Origin: Planctomycetota bacterium
GTDB lineage: Bacteria; Planctomycetota; Phycisphaerae; Phycisphaerales; UBA1924
Assembly (NCBI GenBank): GCA_017303555.1
Contig: JAFLCN010000007.1
Location: forward strand, 1 to 64,000
Reading direction: 5' to 3'
Length of the DNA stretch: 64,000 bases
Under the pieces are notes generated by a model. That model was given only the letters and a program-made list of their open reading frames with translations. It had not been told where the DNA came from and did not search any database. A program made the translations under genes and the position numbers. Every line of letters starts with the position of its first letter. Within the stretch, counting starts at the first letter, position 1. Shown piece by piece: positions 1 through 7,973 of this stretch.

Positions 1-124
1 AGGCATCTTCCGCGGGCGAAGCCCTCCGCTGCGCTGCGGGCATCGCCCACGGAGAAATTGTATTGAGAAGGGCCGGTATCATCACCCAACTCTCATAGAG
101 CCTGGCACAGAAAACGGGGGCAGG

Positions 125-625
125 TCACTGCGACACGCCCACAATCGAGACCACATCCCCCTGCGCATCCGTCAGGATGTACCACGGCTTGCCCTGCGGC
201 CCGCCGCTTGCAACGTGCGTCTCCGACGAGTTCGGATCGAGCTGGCAGAGCAGCTCATCAACACCGTTGTCACCAGGGCCCCAGATGTACTCCGCGCGCA
301 GGTAGACCGTGATGTTCGGAAGCTCGCCGGCTTGTCCTGATCCTCCCCCACTTCCCCCACCATTCCTCTGCTCGCTCTCGAAGCTCATCGAGGCGATCCG
401 GTTGCTCTCTCCATCCGACAGGATCGGATCGGTCACGATCTCCTGGATCCTTCTCACCCCGTCATAGATGAACCGCTCGCTCCGCGTGAACATCGTCGCG
501 GTTGCCGCCTGGCCCTCTTCATCGCCAACAAAGTGCCAGCCATCCGGCGCTTCCAGCGGCGAGCTGGTTCTTACCAATCTCCCCACTCCGTCGTACGCAA
601 AATACTGGACCAGTTCACAGGGCGC
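125..625 (-). pseudogene. RHS/YD-repeat core fragment
   Basis: The open frame carries a YD-type repeat start (YDGVGRLVR), a second YDGVRRIQE-like repeat, then EYIWGPGDNGVDELL and YILTDAQGDVVSIV. These are hallmarks of the RHS repeat-associated core, which builds the shell around a C-terminal toxin in large secreted RHS proteins. Only about 165 codons are open. An in-frame TAG at 626-628 sits directly upstream, so no full-length RHS protein can be made, and the frame ends abruptly after GVSQ with no toxin tip. A glycine/serine-rich stretch separates the two halves. The best reading is a decayed piece of an RHS gene, related to the toxin tip at 1639-2121. The GTG at 584-586 could in principle start a 153-residue product. 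Confidence 0.75.
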
Positions 626-707
626 CTAGAAGCCTAGCCCGCATCATCGCACGCAAAAGACAGTCGCGCCCATAGTGGCGGTACGAGATTTCAATTAATG
701 GCAAGTT

Positions 708-1610
708 TTAGAGAAGTGCTCCTCGCTCTCGAAGTCGCTTTCGAAGCATCACGCCGAGTCGAGCTGCCTGTTCGTCTTCATACTCTTTGAATTGTTTACT
801 CATATTAAGAGGTTCGTTTGTGAGAGAGTAGTATGCTCCTCCGCCGGAAAACTGCTTCACAGAGTGCTTGCCTTCATGCGGCGGCGTTGGTGGCCACGGG
901 TAAACGCGATATCCCTCAAACTCTTTCGAAAATTCATTTTCTGGATCAATAACTTTATTGAGGACCGGGCCAAAATAATTGCCCATATAAATGTCGCGGG
1001 CAAAACGAGTGCGATCGAGCGATTCGTCCCAAAAGGCATAGTGGTTGACCTCGCGATCGAAGGTTGTGGTGTGAAAGCCATAGATCAAGTCATAATAGTT
1101 TCCCGCAAGTATTTCAAATAGCGGTGCGCACTCCACATGGCCAGAATAGCATTCTTTATATTTTGAACACTCCAAGGCCACATCACAAAAAAATGAACTT
1201 AGCTTTGCGTTGCCAATGCGAGCAGCGACTTCGGTAGCAAGAGTGACGCAAAGTCTCGCGCCAAGCGAAATATTGTTGTAAGTCGGTCCAGCATAGTGGA
1301 CACTCCAACTTGCATTGTAGGCGTTAGGCGATTTTGCGGGTTCGCAAGACAAAATAAAATCATGCGTATCTACGGGCAGGCTCTGAATTTGCAGGATTGT
1401 TTCCGGATTCGATGCGTGCGTTATGGACGACAGATTAATCCGCTCGTTCAGGGGCCACCACTTTGAAGGCGGTTGCGGTCGATCTCGACTCGGGTTGGGC
1501 GTCGCGAATCCACTGCCCGGAGCAATATCTGGCAGCATCGTTATTAGCCGGGTTATTTCTCCCGCCAGTTTCGGGATACTTGAGAAGCTGTTCTCAAAAT
1601 AGAATACCAT
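708..1610 (-). CDS. hypothetical protein, putative immunity protein of the RHS toxin tip
   Basis: This 300-residue protein matches no family I recognise. It is rich in aromatic residues and lacks a signal peptide and obvious membrane helices. It lies 28 bases downstream of the RHS-type toxin tip on the same strand, the usual place of a cognate immunity gene, and the DNA is visibly poorer in G+C than its surroundings, as is common for immunity genes. The ATG at 1610 is chosen because a longer frame from a TTG at 1727 would overlap the toxin gene by 89 bases and its extra residues look like a shadow of the toxin. That TTG does have AGGAG upstream and cannot be excluded. The immunity role comes from position only. 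Confidence 0.55.
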   Translation of the reverse strand: MVFYFENSFSSIPKLAGEITRLITMLPDIAPGSGFATPNPSRDRPQPPSKWWPLNERINLSSITHASNPETILQIQSLPVDTHDFILSCEPAKSPNAYNASWSVHYAGPTYNNISLGARLCVTLATEVAARIGNAKLSSFFCDVALECSKYKECYSGHVECAPLFEILAGNYYDLIYGFHTTTFDREVNHYAFWDESLDRTRFARDIYMGNYFGPVLNKVIDPENEFSKEFEGYRVYPWPPTPPHEGKHSVKQFSGGGAYYSLTNEPLNMSKQFKEYEDEQAARLGVMLRKRLRERGALL

Positions 1611-1638
1611 ACAAAAATATTCATGCGCAAATAGCTTT

Positions 1639-2121
1639 TCAATCGTAGTTAGTCCAGTACCCACCAAGGTCGTTTCCGAGAAGGTTGACGTAGTCGGATT
1701 TCTTCCCTTTGGTTGCTTCTTTGCCAACCGATTCTCCTATCTCGATTATGTGCACTCGTCCGCTGGTATCCACAATCTGTGCGTCGGGGCGCAGCGTTCT
1801 ACCGGTTACGGGGTCTCTGACAATCTTACCCGTCTTGTCTACCAGCGCCTGATTCGTCCGGAGCGTTTCCTTTCGAAAGTTCGGCTTACTCATCCAGCCC
1901 TTTTCTTTCACTTTGGCTTTCATGCCGTCCCAGTGGGGCTTTTTCCCATGCATTCGCCACGGATCCCACGGTCTCTTTGCTGCCGGCATCCCGACCCGCG
2001 CGATAATGAATCTCGCTCCGCCCTCGCTCCCGATGTCTTGGTAGCCGTTCGTTCCTGCAACCGCGCTCGAGTATGAGTCGTCCGGCTGCGACCAATCACT
2101 CGCCCAATCCAGATCAGACAA
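1639..2121 (-). pseudogene. RHS-type C-terminal toxin tip, 5' truncated by IS insertion
   Basis: About 160 residues are open, containing TGRTLRPDAQIVDTSGRVHI and then IEIGES. The spacing of the Asp in RPDAQ and the Glu in HIIEI resembles the core of restriction-endonuclease-like toxin domains, although the usual lysine after the glutamate is not obvious. The frame continues upstream as LYNFNQLSDLDW and then runs into the terminal repeat of the IS5-family element, with a TGA at about 2158. The protein therefore has no proper head, and the TTG at 2121 is only nominal. It is probably the detached tip of an RHS polymorphic toxin whose shell was lost when the IS entered. The nuclease assignment is tentative. 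Confidence 0.5.
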
Positions 2122-2132
2122 CTGATTAAAGT

Positions 2133-2153
2133 TGTAGAGTCTATCCGTAAACC
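2133..2153. repeat. left terminal inverted repeat of the IS
   Basis: It begins tgtagag and ends ctatccgtaaacc, and matches the reverse complement of 2961-2981 at 20 of 21 positions. It overlaps the last codons of the transposase. Confidence 0.85.
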
Positions 2154-2923
2154 TGTTTCAAAAGGATGATTGAGCATCCAAGGTGGAGGAAGCCCTGAAA
2201 GAGCGTGGTGGATTTCTCGTAGCGGATGCACAGCCGGCGGAAGTTCTGGAACCAGCTGATGGTGCGTTCCACCGTCCAGCGGCGTTTGTAGCGGCGGAGC
2301 CTTCTGCCGTCCTGTGTGATGTTCTGCGGCTTGCGGTTCCTGCGATGGGGCGCGATCAATTCGATGCACTCGTCGTCGAGGTCTTCATCGAGCACATCCG
2401 AGTCGTAGGCCTTGTCGCCGACGATGCGTGTGGGCGTGTCGGTGCTGAGCATGAAGTCGAACAGCCCCTGCACCAGCGTGCTCTCGTGCGGGCTGGCGCT
2501 GCCCGTCGTCACTGCGACCGGCAGGCCGCGCGCATCGACCAGGACCATGATTTTTACGCCTTTTCCCGCCTTGGTGACCCCGACTCCATCCCCGCCGCCG
2601 CGGGCCTTGCTGAAGGTCGCGTCGATGAAGCACTCGTAGAGGCGGTAGCCGCCGCGCTCTTCCACGAGCAGCCCCGCGTCCCGCATGATGTTCTCGAAGA
2701 CGCCTTCCTGTGCCCAGCCCTGGAAGTAGGCATGCACCGCGCTGCGTGAACCAAAGTGCCGCGGCAGGTCCTTCCACTTGGCACCGTTGTCGAGGATCCA
2801 GAAGATCGCCGCGATCACCTTCCGACGGTCCATTGGCGGTCGTCCGCCACGCGGCCGCGCGGGCACCGAAGGCAACCGAGCACACAACCAGTCCAACTGT
2901 TCGTCCGTCAACCGCATCGCCAT
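2141..2923 (-). CDS. IS5-family DDE transposase
   Basis: The 260-residue enzyme catalyses cut-and-paste movement of the surrounding IS. The N-terminal region (about 1-80) has the IS5-type LTDEQLDWL and PRGGRPPMDRRKVIAAI helices, with KWKDLPRHFG and VHAYFQGWAQEGVFE. The catalytic triad is visible as D in ECFIDATFSK, D in IVGDKAYDSD and E in RRWTVERTISWFQNFRRL. The YREK-like spacing after the glutamate is typical of the family. The frame is uninterrupted and of normal length, so no programmed frameshift is needed. It starts at ATG and stops inside the left terminal repeat. Confidence 0.93.
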   Translation of the reverse strand: MAMRLTDEQLDWLCARLPSVPARPRGGRPPMDRRKVIAAIFWILDNGAKWKDLPRHFGSRSAVHAYFQGWAQEGVFENIMRDAGLLVEERGGYRLYECFIDATFSKARGGGDGVGVTKAGKGVKIMVLVDARGLPVAVTTGSASPHESTLVQGLFDFMLSTDTPTRIVGDKAYDSDVLDEDLDDECIELIAPHRRNRKPQNITQDGRRLRRYKRRWTVERTISWFQNFRRLCIRYEKSTTLFQGFLHLGCSIILLKQVYG

Positions 2924-2960
2924 GCAAGGCTATTCGCACCCCGCACCAGCCCGGTTGCGC

Positions 2961-2981
2961 GGTTTACGGATAGGCTCTACA
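2961..2981. repeat. right terminal inverted repeat of the IS
   Basis: It starts ggtttacggatag and ends ctctaca, the inverted partner of 2133-2153 with one mismatch. It lies 37 bases upstream of the transposase start. Confidence 0.85.
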
Positions 2982-3099
2982 CCTATTCGGGAGACGCCCG
3001 ACCGCCGACATTGTTTTTCGTTGGCAACGACCATTCACAACGCGGTCGATCGCTGAGAGAAGGACACCGCCTGTTGATCTTGTTCGGTAAGCTGACGCC

Positions 3100-3546
3100 G
3101 TGAGCCCACACCCCAAGATCAGGAAAACAGTGAAGTGGGTGGGCGTGGGCTTCTCTGTGCTGCTGAGTGCAGTCTTGATTGGCAGTCGGTGGAAAGGTGT
3201 GGAATTGTGGTTCCCGGGCAATCACGTTGTTGGTGTGGTGTCGGGAGTCTTGCGCGGCGAAATGCACGTTCCGTTTCAATCAACGGCACACGCGGCGGGA
3301 GTTGTCACCATCTCGCCGTCGCCGTGGCTGCTTTGGTGGTTCCGGTTGTACCGACGAGGCGCCCACGCAGTCATCGACATCCCGCTCTGGGTTCTTCTCT
3401 TACCGATGCTTCTGGCGACGATCGCCGCGTGGCGATTGGACACTCTTGCTCGCCGCCGCATCCTCGCGGGTGAGTGTGCCAGCTGCGGCTACGACCGTCC
3501 TGCAACTCCCGCCGGAGCGAACTGCCCGGAGTGCGGGGGCAAGTGA
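3100..3546 (+). CDS. small membrane protein with C-terminal zinc ribbon
   Basis: The 148-residue protein starts at GTG. It has a hydrophobic segment at about residues 12-30, a second at about 92-110 (WVLLLPMLLATIAAW), and a C-terminal four-cysteine ribbon CASCGYD...CPECGGK. Such CxxCGYD/CPEC tails on small membrane proteins are frequent in planctomycete genomes and have no established function. The gene lies between the IS and the AT-rich island with no evident operon partner. Two more proteins of this style occur at 47389-48349. Confidence 0.75.
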   Translation: MSPHPKIRKTVKWVGVGFSVLLSAVLIGSRWKGVELWFPGNHVVGVVSGVLRGEMHVPFQSTAHAAGVVTISPSPWLLWWFRLYRRGAHAVIDIPLWVLLLPMLLATIAAWRLDTLARRRILAGECASCGYDRPATPAGANCPECGGK

Positions 3547-3644
3547 GACTTGGCCGCTGAGCGAGGTGTGCGGGTGGGGTGTGCGGGCGGCGGTGTGAGG
3601 CGTTCACGACCTACTTGAATCGTCACCGTGGCTCATCGGCATCT

Positions 3645-3745
3645 CATGGTAAGTATTTTTACCTAGTTTCCTGATCGAAAAACTTTGACAATTTGTCGAA
3701 AAATTTCCAAATAAAAACCAAACTAAATCCAAATTCCGGTATATT
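3645..3745 (+). promoter_or_regulatory. AT-rich island with candidate promoter
   Basis: This stretch is strikingly AT-rich inside GC-rich DNA and lies in the 424-base gap before the homing-repeat gene. It contains a perfect TTGACA at 3685-3690 with a weak CAAATA 17 bases on, a second box tatatt near 3739, and a repeated tcgaaaaa. It may be a promoter of the downstream gene or an AT-rich mark of imported DNA. The rest of the gap shows nothing recognisable. Confidence 0.35.
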
Positions 3746-3970
3746 GCCACAGTGCCCAAGGCGCACCTAGTCCGATCGCCCGCGCTTTCTACATCCGTCC
3801 AACCTCTACCCACCCCTCACCCAGGCTCGATCGCTCCAAGCTCGCCCCACGCCCGGTCAAACCCAACCGCAAGCGAGCCATCCCAAAACACGTTGATCGC
3901 CGCGCACGCGCTCCGCCAGCGCCCGCGGCACATTCCACTTCTTCTCGTTTCATCGAAAGGTCCACTGCCC

Positions 3971-4804
3971 ATGCCACGCCAAACCCGCAAATTCACCCGC
4001 GAAGAAATCGTCGAAGCCCTCATCTCCCTCGGCGCTGAACTCGGGCGCACGCCCAGCAAGTCCGACTTCTTCGCGAAACTGGGCATGAATCAGCGTCACT
4101 TTGAGAAGCACTTCAACGAGTACAACGACGCGCTCGCCGCGGCAAAGCTGCCCCCGAACATCAGGAAGTGCCGCGATGCAGATCAACTGCTCGATGACTG
4201 GGGAAACCTCGCGCGCCGACTCGGACATATCCCGCGCCTCGGCGAGTACATATCGCGGGGAAAATACAGCGTGAGCGCATTCAGGGGCGTGTTCGACTCC
4301 TGGGCCGGTGTCGCAAAGGCCTTCTATGCTCGCTCGGCTGAAGACCGCACGTGGCACGATGTCGTCAAGATCATCGATGCTCATAAGGCTCGACGCGCCG
4401 GACAACCTCTCATTCTTCACGAGCTTGAACCCGCGACCAACTTTGCCCCGCCCACCACGGCGACGTACGGCAAACCCCTCAACTTTGATTTTCTGCGCCA
4501 TGCTCCCGTCAACGAAGCGGGCGTGGTCTATCTCTTCGGTTGCCTCGCAACAACGCTCGGCTATTCGGTCGAAGCGATCCAGATCGGGTTTCCCGACTGC
4601 GAAGCAAAGCGCAAGGGAAAAGACGGCCGCCTGAGGCGCGTTCGCGTCGAGTTCGAATTCGAGAGCCGCAACTTCGAACTGCACAAGCACGACGCCTCCG
4701 GCTGCGACGTCATCGTCTGCTGGCATCACAACTGGAAGGAGTGCCCTCTCCACGTCGTCGAACTCAAAAGCGAACTGGAGAAACTCGAAAAGAAAGCCGC
4801 ATGA
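3971..4804 (+). CDS. homing-endonuclease-repeat protein with nuclease-like C-terminus
   Basis: The 277-residue protein begins MPRQTRKFTREEIVEAL. Residues about 8-65 and 65-130 form two repeats of the kind associated with HNH and homing endonucleases (short helical DNA-binding units, such as LGAELGRTPSKSDFFAKLGM and LARRLGHIPRLGEYISRG). The C-terminal part has FPDCEAKR, VRVEFEFESRNFELH, CDVIVCWHHNW and a final VVELK, a pattern that recalls PD-(D/E)xK nucleases. This suggests a sequence-specific nuclease or DNA-binding protein. The frame is open back to 3752, but the earlier residues look non-coding, and gaaagg stands about ten bases before the ATG at 3971. Neighbouring transposons suggest an accessory locus. 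Confidence 0.6.
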   Translation: MPRQTRKFTREEIVEALISLGAELGRTPSKSDFFAKLGMNQRHFEKHFNEYNDALAAAKLPPNIRKCRDADQLLDDWGNLARRLGHIPRLGEYISRGKYSVSAFRGVFDSWAGVAKAFYARSAEDRTWHDVVKIIDAHKARRAGQPLILHELEPATNFAPPTTATYGKPLNFDFLRHAPVNEAGVVYLFGCLATTLGYSVEAIQIGFPDCEAKRKGKDGRLRRVRVEFEFESRNFELHKHDASGCDVIVCWHHNWKECPLHVVELKSELEKLEKKAA

Positions 4805-4969
4805 TGCGCTCTCCTCGAGCAAATTCAGTCAAAGCGAAACGTTCCCGATGCAACCCCACAGATCGGCGAGACCGTGCCGTACGAGCCCAAGCGCAGCGCC
4901 GGGAGGTTGCATCCATCATCGCCCACACCAGAGAACACTCCCGCGACACACCTGAAGGCAATCCGCTCT

Positions 4970-5004
4970 AGTGCCCAGTGCCCAGTGCCTAGTGCCAAGT
5001 GCCT
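4970..5004. repeat. five tandem 7-base repeats (AGTGCCN)
   Basis: Five direct copies of AGTGCC plus a variable base stand head to tail in the gap between the homing-repeat gene and the transposase. They look like a slipped-strand array. The rest of 4805-5131 shows no gene. Confidence 0.8.
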
Positions 5005-5131
5005 TCCCCCTCTCTTTGACAACCAAATACGTTTGCGGCGGAGCCGCACTCACAAAACCGCTTTCAGCGCGCTTCGGTCTCCGGCCGCGAAGGGATCAAG
5101 GCCTGTAGCCACCGGGTCTTCCCTTCCTCCT

Positions 5132-5461
5132 CTGCCCCGCCGGGGCAGGATGTTGAACGGGATACTTCTTCGACTGGTTCCGCAAGGCCGAAAGCGGCCT
5201 TGCTCTACCAGTGGCTGCAGGCCCCGGCCCCTACGGGGCCATCGCATTCAATCCCTGTTCGCCCCAACGGGGCGGCGGCCTGTAGCCACGGGTGGAGCGA
5301 CGCGGCGTTGAGCGTCGCGCAACCCGTGGACCGAATCGCGCAGAGCCTCCTGCCCCGGAGGGGCAGCGGCATGGAGCCACTTCGAGCTCGCGACCCGTGG
5401 AACCAACGCACAACCCGTGGACCCGTGATTTTCTTATCCTGTTTCTGCTCCGAAGGAGCAG
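5132..5461. repeat. upstream GC-rich hairpin cluster (REP/BIME-like)
   Basis: Short perfect palindromes occur at 5132-5148 (ctgccccgccggggcag), 5182-5203, 5226-5240 (ggcccctacggggcc), 5260-5274 (cgccccaacggggcg), 5350-5366 (ctgccccggaggggcag) and 5445-5461 (ctgctccgaaggagcag). Between them lie inverted ccacgggt/acccgtgg segments. The same units recur at 5965-6202 on the other side of the Y1 transposase gene. This is the arrangement of REP or REPIN sequences around a RAYT-type transposase. Confidence 0.8.
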
Positions 5462-5492
5462 CGGACTCCCACGCTCCACAGACAGGCCCACC

Positions 5493-5945
5493 ATGCCCGG
5501 TACATACTCCCAGATCCTCCTGCACATCGTGTTCTCGACAAAGTGCCGCACGCCGTGGATCACGCCCGACGTCGCCGAGCGCCTGTATCCGTACATGGGC
5601 GGCATCGTGCGGAGCGAAAAGGGTGTCCTCTACGACATCGGCGGCATCGAGGACCATGTACACATGTACCTGCGCTGGCGGCCCGACGCAACCGTTTCGG
5701 ACCTGATGCGGGACGTCAAGGCGAACTCGTCCAAATGGATACACGACACGTTCCCAAATCTCGGTGGGTTCGCGTGGCAAGAGGGGTACGGCGTGTTCTC
5801 CGTCAGCAAGTCGCAGGAGAGCGCGGTCAAGGCGTACATCGCCGGTCAGCACGAGCATCACAAGAAAGAAGACTTCAAGTCCGAGCTCCTGCGGATGCTC
5901 CGCCTGCACGAGATCGAGTTTGAAGAGAGATACGTGTTCGATTGA
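5493..5945 (+). CDS. Y1 (IS200-like / REP-associated) transposase
   Basis: The 150-residue protein belongs to the HUH single-tyrosine transposases. The N-terminal strand is YSQILLHIVFSTK, the two-histidine metal motif is GIEDHVHMYL, and the likely catalytic tyrosine lies in VKAYIAGQHEHHKK at about residues 120-135. Its length and motifs match the family, and ATG at 5493 gives the standard start. It has no partner tnpB. Dense hairpin clusters on both sides suggest that it acts on, or once spread, those repeats in the way described for RAYT enzymes. A compact IS200-like element is the alternative. The frame is intact. Confidence 0.85.
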   Translation: MPGTYSQILLHIVFSTKCRTPWITPDVAERLYPYMGGIVRSEKGVLYDIGGIEDHVHMYLRWRPDATVSDLMRDVKANSSKWIHDTFPNLGGFAWQEGYGVFSVSKSQESAVKAYIAGQHEHHKKEDFKSELLRMLRLHEIEFEERYVFD

Positions 5946-5964
5946 AGGGTCGTGCCCGCCTCCT

Positions 5965-6202
5965 CTGCCCCTCCGGGGCAGATTGGATTTGCGCGATGGG
6001 TCCACGGGTTGCGCTCGCTCGAAGACTCGCTTGCTTCACCCGTGGCTACATGCCTTGGCCCCTTCGGGGCCATCGCGTTCGGCCCCTCTTCGCCCCAACG
6101 GGGCGGCGGCGTGTAGCCACGGGTGGAGCGCAGCCCGGCGCCAGCCGGGCCGCGCAACCCGTGGTACGAATCGCGAAAAGCCATCCTGCCCCGGAGGGGC
6201 AG
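5965..6202. repeat. downstream GC-rich hairpin cluster (REP/BIME-like)
   Basis: Palindromes lie at 5965-5981 (ctgcccctccggggcag), 6057-6071 (ggccccttcggggcc), 6091-6105 (cgccccaacggggcg) and 6186-6202 (ctgccccggaggggcag), with ccacgggtt and acccgtgg arms in both orientations. A further hairpin cccggcgccagccggg lies between. The segment 6091-6202 closely repeats 5260-5366. The cluster ends just before the stop codon of the minus-strand gene. Confidence 0.8.
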
Positions 6203-6215
6203 CGGAATCGCGGCT

Positions 6216-7733
6216 CTACGGGCACATCAACACGTCATACGCCGGTGCGAACACCCCAAAATCCGCGTCATCGACAAACCCATCGCGATTCAGATCCGCC
6301 GGACACCCCGCAGGCATCGACGGGTCCGAACACACCAGCAGGTCGTACGCCGACGCAAACAGCACGAAGTCCGCATCATCCACCATCGAATCGCCGTTCA
6401 GATCGCCCGGGCACGCCGCCCCATACGTGAACTGCGCATTCGGATCGATCGCAGAAATTCCGTACCCGAAAATGGTGGACTTGATGTTCTGCGGCTCGGC
6501 CGGAGTCGTAATGCCCGATTGCACGCGGACGTTGACCGTGCCAGTTCCGGCAGGAACAACGACGTTCAACTGCGTATCGCTGATGAACGTCACGCCGGCG
6601 GCGGGGATCGCGCCGAAGAGCACGGAAAGCTGGCCGCTCGACCCGGAAAAGTTCTGCCCGAACACGGAAACCGTCGAGCCCGGCGCGCCGCCGCTCGCGC
6701 TCAACCCCGTCACAACCGGCGTCAGATCCACCATCTCGAAATCCGCATATCGCAAACTCTTCAGCCCACGCACGGAATCCTGAATGTCGTCATCATCCCA
6801 CGTCACAGTGAACGCGTTGTTGGCATCGACGGAGTAGCTCGCGCCCGTGACGTAAAAGTTGCTGCCGTTGTCCGCCAGGATCAGCCCGTACGTCTTCATC
6901 GCCTGCGCGATGATCTTGGACTGCGGGTACATGTTCGAAATGTTCACGCTCGACTTCAGACGGAACCGCGACCCCATCGGGGGCTGCACGCTCGCGTTGT
7001 TATTCCCCGGGTTGGCAACGTGCGATGCGGGATAGATGTACTTGTTCAGGATGACCGCGTTCTGCAAGGTGAAGCGGAGCGGGTGACGGATTACTCCCGC
7101 CGCGAGCTCGTCGGGCCGAGCAAGGCCCGTCAGAATCGGCAATCCCGCGGCATCCGCCGACGTCCATCCCCGAGGCCGGAACGAGTTCACGTTGAGATCC
7201 CAGACAGCCTGGCTCGCCGCGTGCCACTTGCCATCTGAGTTTTCAGTTGGACGGCTCGCATTGAAGAATTCGTACAGGATGTTCGTATCGATGTCCCACA
7301 CCAAGAGGTGCGAATCACCCCGAGCGCTCAAGCCGAACTTCGGGCCGTTCTGGTAATCGCCCTCGAGCACCGCATTCGCAGGAATCGGGCACGGCTGCGG
7401 ATCGCTCTGGCTCGCGTAGATGCCGAGGACGACAGAAATCTTCGGAGTCGAGTTCCCGTGAACGACATTGAACGGCACGCCGTACAGATCGTTCGCGCCA
7501 CCCGTCACTTCGCCAAAGTCCGGATGGAAACGGTTGTTGCCGTAGAGCGTGATGATGCTGTTCATTACCGCCGCGGAGTTCGCCGCGACGGGTGCATTCG
7601 CGATCGATTGATTCCACGGGTTGTTGGACGGGAAGAGCTGCGTTCCGAGCAGTTGAGCCTGGGCGTGGGGGGCGGGGAGTGAAGCGAGCAGAGAGGTCAA
7701 TCCGGCGAGTGCGGTCGCAAAACGCTTGGGCAT
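6216..7733 (-). CDS. secreted protein with IPT/TIG domain and dockerin-like repeats
   Basis: The 505-residue protein starts with a signal peptide (MPKRFATALAGLTSLLASL, cleavage near AQAQ), and AGGAG stands upstream of the ATG. Residues about 30-320 form an uncharacterised extracellular region with several WNQS, FRPRGW and TGGAND motifs. Residues about 338-415 resemble an IPT/TIG immunoglobulin-like fold (TGLSASGGAPGSTVSVFG). The C-terminus has two calcium-binding-type repeats, GDLNGDSMVDDADFVLF and ADLNRDGFVDDADFGVF, each followed by AYD. These dockerin-like tails are typical of planctomycete surface proteins. No enzymatic motif is evident. It is probably an exported surface protein. Confidence 0.8.
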   Translation of the reverse strand: MPKRFATALAGLTSLLASLPAPHAQAQLLGTQLFPSNNPWNQSIANAPVAANSAAVMNSIITLYGNNRFHPDFGEVTGGANDLYGVPFNVVHGNSTPKISVVLGIYASQSDPQPCPIPANAVLEGDYQNGPKFGLSARGDSHLLVWDIDTNILYEFFNASRPTENSDGKWHAASQAVWDLNVNSFRPRGWTSADAAGLPILTGLARPDELAAGVIRHPLRFTLQNAVILNKYIYPASHVANPGNNNASVQPPMGSRFRLKSSVNISNMYPQSKIIAQAMKTYGLILADNGSNFYVTGASYSVDANNAFTVTWDDDDIQDSVRGLKSLRYADFEMVDLTPVVTGLSASGGAPGSTVSVFGQNFSGSSGQLSVLFGAIPAAGVTFISDTQLNVVVPAGTGTVNVRVQSGITTPAEPQNIKSTIFGYGISAIDPNAQFTYGAACPGDLNGDSMVDDADFVLFASAYDLLVCSDPSMPAGCPADLNRDGFVDDADFGVFAPAYDVLMCP

Positions 7734-7867
7734 ACAACGCTCCTGAACCCGGAATTTGGTTCATTTCCCCGTCGCACCCGCAACCCGAGACTACAAGAGG
7801 GCCGCGCCGAGTCAACGGAAATGTGGCAACCCAACTCCGATGCCTTCCGCCTTCGAATTTCAACTCA

Positions 7868-7915
7868 AAATCCTCCCCGTCTTTCTCTGTGTCTCCGTGT
7901 CACTGTGGTGAATTC
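7868..7915. repeat. single arm of the ctctgtg repeat family
   Basis: The segment ccgtctttctctgtgtctcc...cactgtggtgaattc is the same type as the right arm at 46223-46268. It lies in the 240-base gap before the helicase gene. No inverted partner is visible nearby, so it may be a solo remnant. Confidence 0.6.
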
Positions 7916-7973
7916 CGAACCATTCCCCGCTACGCTCCAGGAACGGGAAGGAGCCCGATTGTTGCAGGAAGAA

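Larger units (their letters stand above)
2133..2981. mobile_element. IS5-family insertion sequence, 849 bp
   Basis: A single transposase gene is bounded by 21-base terminal inverted repeats (2133-2153 and 2961-2981) that differ at one position and share the core ctatccgtaaacc. The left repeat contains the transposase stop codon. Size, single frame and the DDE enzyme fit the IS5 family. No clear target duplication is visible (left flank aaagt, right flank cctat), so the exact ends could be off by a base or two. The element looks intact and cuts off the head of the RHS toxin tip. Confidence 0.85.

Noticed and set aside
5132..6202. The repeated palindromes considered as a CRISPR array.
   Set aside because: Spacing is irregular, the repeat units are 15-17-base palindromes in both orientations, and no cas gene is present.
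6123..7238. A plus-strand 371-codon frame opposite the dockerin protein.
   Set aside because: Arg-rich shadow frame with no motif; the minus-strand protein has a signal peptide and dockerin repeats.
7821..7973. A longer N-terminus for PcrA from 7821.
   Set aside because: The extra residues come from a repeat arm and have no homology; ATG 7974 fits the family.
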